From: an uncultured Erysipelotrichaceae bacterium
GTDB lineage: Bacteria > Bacillota_I > Bacilli_A > Erysipelotrichales > Erysipelotrichaceae
Direction of reading: 5' to 3'
Assembly: GCA_905201565.1 (NCBI GenBank)
Contig: CAJKOS010000011.1
Span: 1 to 23,948, forward strand
DNA length: 23,948 nucleotides
Position 1 is the stretch's first letter, and each line of letters opens with the position of its first letter. The translations under genes were made by a program, and so were the position numbers. The notes beneath the pieces are model-generated. The model was not told the origin of the DNA, did no database searches, and saw nothing but the letters and a program-made list of their open reading frames with translations. Of the stretch, positions 16,260-23,948 are shown one piece after another.

Positions 16260-18890
16260 TTATTCGCCAGTCATAAACGAATATATGTATTTCATCTCAC
16301 TATCCGGAATTTCGATATGATAGTATTCTTTGACATTTCTGAAACTGTCATGTACGTTCCTGACAAACTCGCAATGTTCTTTAATGAAATCATTTGTTGA
16401 TTTGTCATCCCGAAGAATGCCCTGTTTTGTCACAAGTCGTTCAACCAATACACAAAGATGTATATAAATGCCTATCAGTCTCCTCCCTTCAAGCTCCGTA
16501 TCCATTCTTTTCTGCAGGTTATCTACTGCTACTGTAATGCAATCCAGCAGTGGCTGAGGATTCAGAATCGTGAGGTAATTCACCACATTGATCAATGTGA
16601 AATTTCTCCTGATAGTCACTATCATTTTCTCGACGTTATCCATTGTCATATAGGAAGACAGCTTCTGGCTGATGATATCGAGACACCCCGTTGTAATCAG
16701 GTCTTCTAAGGGAATAAAGATGATTCCATCCAGACCCGGGTCTTCTGTCCCAATTACAAACAAAAGATTTGTTGTTTCCATCAGGTCTGCTATACCACCA
16801 CTAGTAATCTTTTCAAATTGACCAATTTGCAAGTTAACAGGAATCTCTTCAGGAAGAGAATCTCTGAAAAGGTCTGCCATTCTCTGTGCTGTCTGCATCC
16901 CGCTTTCACTGATAAAGAGAATAGTGTCACTTTTTCTTCCATGGATGATACGGTATTCTACCTTGAATTGTTTATCCACATCTGCAAAAACCTGTTCGAT
17001 TGGCTGATTATTCAGGATTTTATAACCAATATCCAATGCCATTTTTGTCGTTACATTATTGATTAATGCTACATTTCTGCTGTTCATCAGAACTGTTTCA
17101 CTTGCAATTTCTTCCAGGCTTCCCATATCTACCATGACAACCACATCCGCAAAACGATTGATCATTTGTAATCTGTCCTGCAATGTGTGTCTGATTTCTT
17201 CAGCAGTTGTATTCAATGGCATGTCAATTGCATCAAATACATAATTTCCAATCAGTGCATTTACCGCCGCAGCTATTGAACTGGCTGTCGCATATCCATG
17301 GCACAGAATTATTCCATATACCTTTCTGTTAGCAAGATCACGATTGAACTGATGCAAAGATAAGCATGCGATAATCCGGGCTATGTCTGGAAATTCAGTC
17401 TCGAGTCCTGATTCAATTCTTTCCTTCAATTCGTCAATAATGATCGTGTCGCTGACAAAATTCATCTGCACCTTTTCAATGGCATACTTGATGGTTTCTT
17501 TATTTTCTTCTTCCCATTTTTGGAATCTTTGCCGATGTTCGTGATATACATTCAGGATTTTACTGATTACTCTTGTAATGCTCGAAGGAAGGCTCATGTA
17601 ATGTTTCTGCATTACCGTCTGGATAAAGTTGACAATTGACACTTCCATTCCTTGTGGGTACCGGTCAATGTCATCTTTCATTAACAGATGTTCTTCAACT
17701 TGAGAATATACCGCTTTGTAATTTGTAAATAATTCTGCTGGTGAACTGTACTTCGCAAACAGTCCTAAAACAGTTTTGCAAAAATCCAGATATACATCTG
17801 TCTCTTTGCCGGGAAGATATCTTCCGCAACTGAAATATGCTGGATTTTCTTCACTGATTTCCATATCTTCCAGCAATTCAGAAGGCATATCATATGTATG
17901 AATTTTAATCGTTGTATCTTGTGAAGACCGCCTTGCCCGTGCGCATATCAATTTGATGACGCTGGATAATCCCTGGATATTATCCGCATATTTTTTCTTT
18001 GCCAGTGTTCTTAAGACATTACTGGATATCATCAAAGTCACTCCAAGAACCTTTTCTTCCCGCTCAAAGAGTTTCATGATTATTTCTTCTCGTTCTTCCC
18101 GTGGTCTTTCATCAAAACTGTGAAGATGAACTGCGAGTGGTATATTCTTTGATAATCTTGGACTCATTATCATTCCCGGGCGCAATGTGCTGATGAATAT
18201 CATATGAATACTTCCCGTATTTCTGGCTTCAAAGAAATCGATCAGATATTTTTCCAGCTTGTCATCTATTTTTCCCATTCGCCCAAGAATCACAATGGTG
18301 TTTTGTTTGTGTTCATCTTTGATTAATCTGTTCAATCTTTCAATCAGTCCGTTATTATCTGTAGATGATACTTCTTCGCGGATAATCCGGGTTTCTTTTT
18401 TTGCTACACCGTCATTCAGAATGGAATTTCTGCAAATCAATTCAGCCAGAGTTTTCCTACCTGTTCCTTCTTCTCCATAAATGAAAAGTGGAAGGCCATC
18501 CGGTGGATAATCAAATATTTCTGTACTTTGTTGAATCAGTCTGCTCAATGAGCCATCATATCCAACCAGATTTTCAAAAACATGATTTCCTGAGCCATTT
18601 ATTCTTAAAAAATCAAGCATATCTTCTACATCGATAAAATCGCATTCATTCAGGCTGATGTGATATTTCTTTTCAAGAACATGGACTGAGAAAAAATAGA
18701 CTGGTCTTGATTTGATTTTGAATATCACACCTTCCTCAACAAGCTCATTCAGGTACTGGCTTGCGATGCTTCTCGATATATACATCTCTTCCGCAATGGC
18801 ATTTGTTGTGAATTCGTCTAATCTTTCAAGATTGAATTCTTTTGTCTTCTCATCAATGTATTGTGTGATTCTTTCTTTTGTAGTCGCCAT
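16260..18890 (-). CDS. LevR-like PRD transcriptional regulator with degenerate AAA+ domain
   Basis: An 876-residue regulator. Domains in order: winged HTH (about 20-60), AAA+ region (about 100-330), PRD1 (about 380-520, with His513 in SLHQF), mannose IIA-like domain (about 523-640, His531 in CHGYATAS and VVMVDMGSL), IIB-like domain (about 655-745) and PRD2 (about 770-876, His811 in YIHLCVLVERL). LevR/ManR regulators normally activate sigma-54 promoters, with PTS phosphorylation setting activity. Here the Walker A reads GEEGTGRKT (139-147, lysine position is Arg145), Walker B reads VILGRMGKID with no Asp-Glu, and I find no GAFTGA loop. The IIB-like loop is ISESGMQTA, with no cysteine. The PRD and IIA histidines remain, so PTS control probably persists. 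It is the first gene of the operon; AGGAG precedes its ATG. Confidence 0.9.
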   Translation of the reverse strand: MATTKERITQYIDEKTKEFNLERLDEFTTNAIAEEMYISRSIASQYLNELVEEGVIFKIKSRPVYFFSVHVLEKKYHISLNECDFIDVEDMLDFLRINGSGNHVFENLVGYDGSLSRLIQQSTEIFDYPPDGLPLFIYGEEGTGRKTLAELICRNSILNDGVAKKETRIIREEVSSTDNNGLIERLNRLIKDEHKQNTIVILGRMGKIDDKLEKYLIDFFEARNTGSIHMIFISTLRPGMIMSPRLSKNIPLAVHLHSFDERPREEREEIIMKLFEREEKVLGVTLMISSNVLRTLAKKKYADNIQGLSSVIKLICARARRSSQDTTIKIHTYDMPSELLEDMEISEENPAYFSCGRYLPGKETDVYLDFCKTVLGLFAKYSSPAELFTNYKAVYSQVEEHLLMKDDIDRYPQGMEVSIVNFIQTVMQKHYMSLPSSITRVISKILNVYHEHRQRFQKWEEENKETIKYAIEKVQMNFVSDTIIIDELKERIESGLETEFPDIARIIACLSLHQFNRDLANRKVYGIILCHGYATASSIAAAVNALIGNYVFDAIDMPLNTTAEEIRHTLQDRLQMINRFADVVVMVDMGSLEEIASETVLMNSRNVALINNVTTKMALDIGYKILNNQPIEQVFADVDKQFKVEYRIIHGRKSDTILFISESGMQTAQRMADLFRDSLPEEIPVNLQIGQFEKITSGGIADLMETTNLLFVIGTEDPGLDGIIFIPLEDLITTGCLDIISQKLSSYMTMDNVEKMIVTIRRNFTLINVVNYLTILNPQPLLDCITVAVDNLQKRMDTELEGRRLIGIYIHLCVLVERLVTKQGILRDDKSTNDFIKEHCEFVRNVHDSFRNVKEYYHIEIPDSEMKYIYSFMTGE

Positions 18891-18908
18891 ATTGTCTCCT
18901 GCATTGTC

Positions 18909-18914
18909 ATTATA
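18909..18914 (-). promoter_or_regulatory. Candidate -10 box of the levR-PTS operon
   Basis: The minus strand carries a perfect TATAAT here, 18 bases from the levR ATG and just upstream of its AGGAG site, which would leave a very short leader. The sequence 17 bases further up (AATTTA) is a poor -35, so an activator or another element may be needed. No sigma-54 type -24/-12 pair (GG-N10-GC with consensus flanks) was seen in the gap. Confidence 0.4.
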
Positions 18915-18944
18915 AAAAAGTTAAAAACTGTTAAATTTAGTGTC

Positions 18945-18960
18945 TGTGATATCCGTCACA
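18945..18960. promoter_or_regulatory. cre-like / CRP-FNR-like palindrome upstream of levR
   Basis: The sequence TGTGA-TATCCG-TCACA is a perfect two-armed palindrome of the CRP/FNR type. The inner 14 bases (18947-18960, TGATATCCGTCACA) also fit the CcpA cre consensus TGWNANCGNTNWCA with one mismatch at the central CG. Its centre is 41 bases upstream of the candidate -10 box centre. For a sugar PTS operon in a Firmicute, catabolite control by CcpA is the simpler reading, and a CRP/FNR-family protein the alternative. Confidence 0.5.
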
Positions 18961-18964
18961 AAAC

Positions 18965-19071
18965 AAAAAAAAGCTGATAAACCGAACACTTTAATCCATT
19001 TTCGACACTTTCCGCATATGTATGCGCTATCATTATCAACAATGTACTTTGTATATGTTCGTTTATCAGCT
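18965..19071 (-). terminator. Terminator of the atp operon with an unusually large loop
   Basis: Read on the minus strand, AGCTGATAAACGAAC (19071-19057) pairs with GTTCGGTTTATCAGCT (18987-18972) through 15 bp with a single bulged base, and the right arm runs straight into eight Ts (18972-18965). The loop is 69 bases and holds a smaller dyad, CGCATACATATGCG (19026-19013). It lies 36 bases past the atpC stop. Confidence 0.75.
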
Positions 19072-19106
19072 GTTATTATTCAGGCAATCATTCGTTCTTT
19101 ATCAGT

Positions 19107-21760
<2,654 letters not shown>

Positions 21761-21764
<4 letters not shown>

Positions 21765-23287
21765 TGCGCATCACCTTTCCTCATGAGAAATGCGTCCAGG
21801 GCTTTGTCCATTGCTTCTTTGATGCGCTCATGCAATGCATCGCTGATATCTTCCTTCTCTTCAATTTCCTGGATGATATCCGCACATGATTCATGGAAGT
21901 AACGGTGCATGTGCTTTTCAAAGGAACGGACATCTTCTACTTTCACAGCATCGATCTGTCCATATCTCACCGCAAATAAGGAAAGTACCTGATCTGCCAT
22001 GGACATTGGTGAATACTGTTGCTGTTTGAGGAGTTCTGTGACCCTTGCGCCATGGTCGATGATCTTCTTTGTGCTTGCATCGAGGTCTGAACCAAACTGG
22101 GCAAAGGACAGCATTTCATGGTACTGGGCAAGGTCGAGCTTCAGGGAAGCAGAAACCTTCTTCATCGCCTTTGTCTGGGCATTGGAACCAACACGGGATA
22201 CCGATAAACCAGAATCTGCGGCTGGTCTTACACCTGAAGCGAACAAATCTGTCTGTAAGAAGATCTGTCCATCAGTGATGGAAATGACATTGGTTGGAAT
22301 ATAGGCAGAAATATCACCTGCCTGTGTTTCGATGATTGGCAGTGCGGTAAGTGAACCTCCACCATATTCATCGGAAAGCTTTGCGGCACGTTCAAGCAGT
22401 CTGCTATGGAGATAGAAGACATCACCCGGATAGGCTTCACGTCCCGGAGGCCTTCTCAGCAGCAATGACATTGTTCTGTAAGCAACCGCATGTTTAGAAA
22501 GATCATCATAGACGATGAGGACATGCTTGCCCTTTTCCATCCACTCTTCCGCCATAGCACAAGCGCTATAGGGAACGATATATTGCATTGGAGCGCTCTC
22601 AGAAGCCCCTGCCATGACGATCGTCGTGTAGTCCATCGCCCCGGCGCTCTTTAATTTTTCAACAATCTGGGCAACGCTCGAAGCCTTTTGACCGATCGCC
22701 ACATAGACGCAGATGACATCGCTGTCTTTTTGATTGATGATAGTATCAATAGCGATCGCCGTCTTACCAGTCTGACGGTCGCCGATAATAAGCTCTCTTT
22801 GCCCGCGTCCGATCGGGATCAGAGAGTCGATGATCTTGATACCGGTCGTTAAAGGTTCATGGACGCTCTTGCGCGTCATGACGCCTGGTGCCACACGCTC
22901 GATAGGGCGATAGGTATCTGATTCGATCTTACCCTTATCATCAAGCGGCTCGCCCAAGGCATTGACAACGCGCCCTAAAAGCGCATCACCGACCTTGACC
23001 TCCGTGATCTCGCGGGTCCTTTTGACGCTTTGGCCTTCCTTGATGGCGCCATCGCTTCCCAAAACGACGATCCCGACGATATCTTCTTCAAGATTCAAGA
23101 TCATGCCACGCGTGCCGTCTTCAAATTCCACGAGCTCGCTGGCCATCGCAGAATTTAGACCTTCGGCCGTAACGATCCCATCACCGACACTGACGACATA
23201 TCCGACGTCGTCCATTTTGAGCTCTTGTTCATAATTTTTGATCCGCTCTTTGATCAAAACACTTATTTCATCACTTCTTAAAGCCAT
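21761..23287 (-). CDS. atpA: F1 ATP synthase alpha subunit (mosaic codon style)
   Basis: The 508-residue non-catalytic nucleotide-binding subunit is complete at the protein level: P-loop GDRQTGKT (169-176), [16 protein letters not shown] (256-271) and the arginine-finger segment [11 protein letters not shown], where many homologues have SRVGG. The oddity is in the DNA. Codons for residues up to about 243 favour ATC, ACG, GCG, GGG, AGC and GTC with dense GATC sites; from about residue 271 on they favour AGA, ACA, TTG, CTG and GCA like the genes to the left. The switch falls at about 22475-22560 and the reading frame is kept. The ATG is four bases after the atpH stop with a weak ribosome binding site. 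Confidence 0.95.
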
Positions 23288-23291
23288 ATCT

Positions 23292-23822
23292 TCACCAACT
23301 TTCTTTCAAAGTCTTCTTTAGATCTTCGATCTTATGAGCCATACTGACATCGACGAGCTGATCGTCCATCTTGACACGGATCCCCGAAATAAGACGCTCA
23401 TCTAAGACCTCTTCTAGCTCAATCGTCATTTTAAATTTCATTTTCAAAGCTTCTAAAAGCCGTTTCTTGTCCGCCTCTTTTAAAGGACGGGCACTGACGA
23501 CCTCGACCACTTTGATCTTTAAGGCTTCATTAGCCATTAAGAGATAACTTTTAAAGATCTCCTTTATATAGCGTATACGGTTTTTATCAATGAGGAGATA
23601 GATAAAATGCAAAAGTTCGACGCTCAGATCTTTAAAAGCCATCTTCATCACATCTTTTTTTAAGGACTTATCGATATTATATGTCGCCAAAAACTCGATC
23701 ACTTCACTATCAAAAAGCGGCATGATAGCCTTGATCTCACTTTTAAAAGCCAGTATCTTATCCTCTTCCCGAGCTAATGATAACAGCGCTTCGGCATAGA
23801 CATTTGCGACCTCACTACTCAT
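23292..23822 (-). CDS. atpH: F1 ATP synthase delta subunit
   Basis: The 176-residue peripheral-stalk subunit joins the F1 head to subunit b. The N-terminal [15 protein letters not shown], the central [18 protein letters not shown] and the C-terminal [15 protein letters not shown] are standard for OSCP/delta proteins. Its ATG overlaps the atpF end by 8 bases. Leucine is often TTA or CTT and serine often AGT, unlike atpG and atpD; it belongs to the right-hand codon style described for atpA. Confidence 0.95.
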   Translation of the reverse strand: MSSEVANVYAEALLSLAREEDKILAFKSEIKAIMPLFDSEVIEFLATYNIDKSLKKDVMKMAFKDLSVELLHFIYLLIDKNRIRYIKEIFKSYLLMANEALKIKVVEVVSARPLKEADKKRLLEALKMKFKMTIELEEVLDERLISGIRVKMDDQLVDVSMAHKIEDLKKTLKESW

Positions 23823-23948
23823 CGCTCAACTCCCTTATAAAGCGGTCGATGGCCTCTTCGTCTTGTTTAGAGAGATCCTTATCGCCCAAAAGCTTCTTCG
23901 AGGCCTCTAAGGCAACATCGACGATCTCGTCGTTTAAGCCCTCGCCCA
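23815..23948 (-). CDS. atpF: F0 ATP synthase subunit b, C-terminal end (partial)
   Basis: The window cuts this gene; only the last 44 codons are present, ending at the TAG at 23817-23815. The translated end (ASKKLLGDKDLSKQDEEAI and then [10 protein letters not shown]) matches the helical C-terminus of peripheral-stalk subunit b. Position directly before atpH supports this. Codon style matches atpH and the 5' half of atpA. Confidence 0.85.
   Translation of the reverse strand, partial: GEGLNDEIVDVALEASKKLLGDKDLSKQDEEAIDRFIRELSDE

Noticed and set aside
18891..19106. Sigma-54 promoter expected for a LevR-controlled operon
   Set aside because: No TGGCAC-N5-TTGC-like element was found on the minus strand in this gap; the only clear promoter element is TATAAT.

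Overview
The window looks like the chromosome of a low-to-mid GC Bacillota (Firmicute). Shine-Dalgarno sites are mostly strong (GGAGG or AAGGAG), and TGA is used as a stop in many ATGA overlaps, so the code is standard. The gene order mnmE-tatD-rnmV-rsmA-ispE is typical of Firmicutes. A gut Erysipelotrichia-like host is my guess from protein style, not something proven here. All genes run leftward (minus strand) except one DEAD-box helicase.

Layout from left to right. (1) 99-4418, minus: a tightly overlapping housekeeping operon, transcribed mnmE > tatD > rnmV > rsmA > ispE (tRNA modification, DNase, 5S rRNA maturation, 16S dimethylation, isoprenoid synthesis). (2) 4494-5831, plus: a DbpA-like RNA helicase, ending at a shared bidirectional terminator. 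(3) 5854-8286, minus: a three-gene envelope cluster of unknown role (two-TM protein, double zinc-ribbon membrane protein, TPM-domain protein). (4) 8588-18890, minus: a ten-gene catabolic operon. It starts with a LevR-like PRD regulator, followed by mannose-family PTS IIA, IIB, IIC and IID, a MATE exporter, a fructoselysine-6-phosphate deglycase-like SIS protein, a HAD phosphatase, a second SIS deglycase-like protein and a membrane-anchored TPR-like protein. (5) 19107-23948, minus: the F1 end of the ATP synthase operon (atpF partial, atpH, atpA, atpG, atpD, atpC).

The catabolic operon resembles the glucoselysine/fructoselysine (gfr-type) PTS operons of Salmonella and Enterococcus. In that model the PTS imports and phosphorylates an Amadori-type sugar-amine, and SIS deglycases split it into glucose-6-phosphate and the free amine. 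Additions I would not expect in the basic operon are the MATE exporter, the HAD phosphatase and the TPR-like protein. The LevR-like regulator has lost the Walker A lysine, the Walker B acids and the GAFTGA loop, so it is probably not a sigma-54 activator; cre-like (or CRP/FNR-like) operators and weak sigma-70-type -10 boxes lie where control would be expected. Hairpins sit just ahead of the MATE and HAD ribosome binding sites and may divide the operon into expression segments.

The most unexpected signal is a sharp change of codon style and GATC density inside atpA near 22475-22560. To the right of it, atpA 5' half, atpH and atpF read like a different genome. This is either recombination within the atp operon or a chimeric assembly join.
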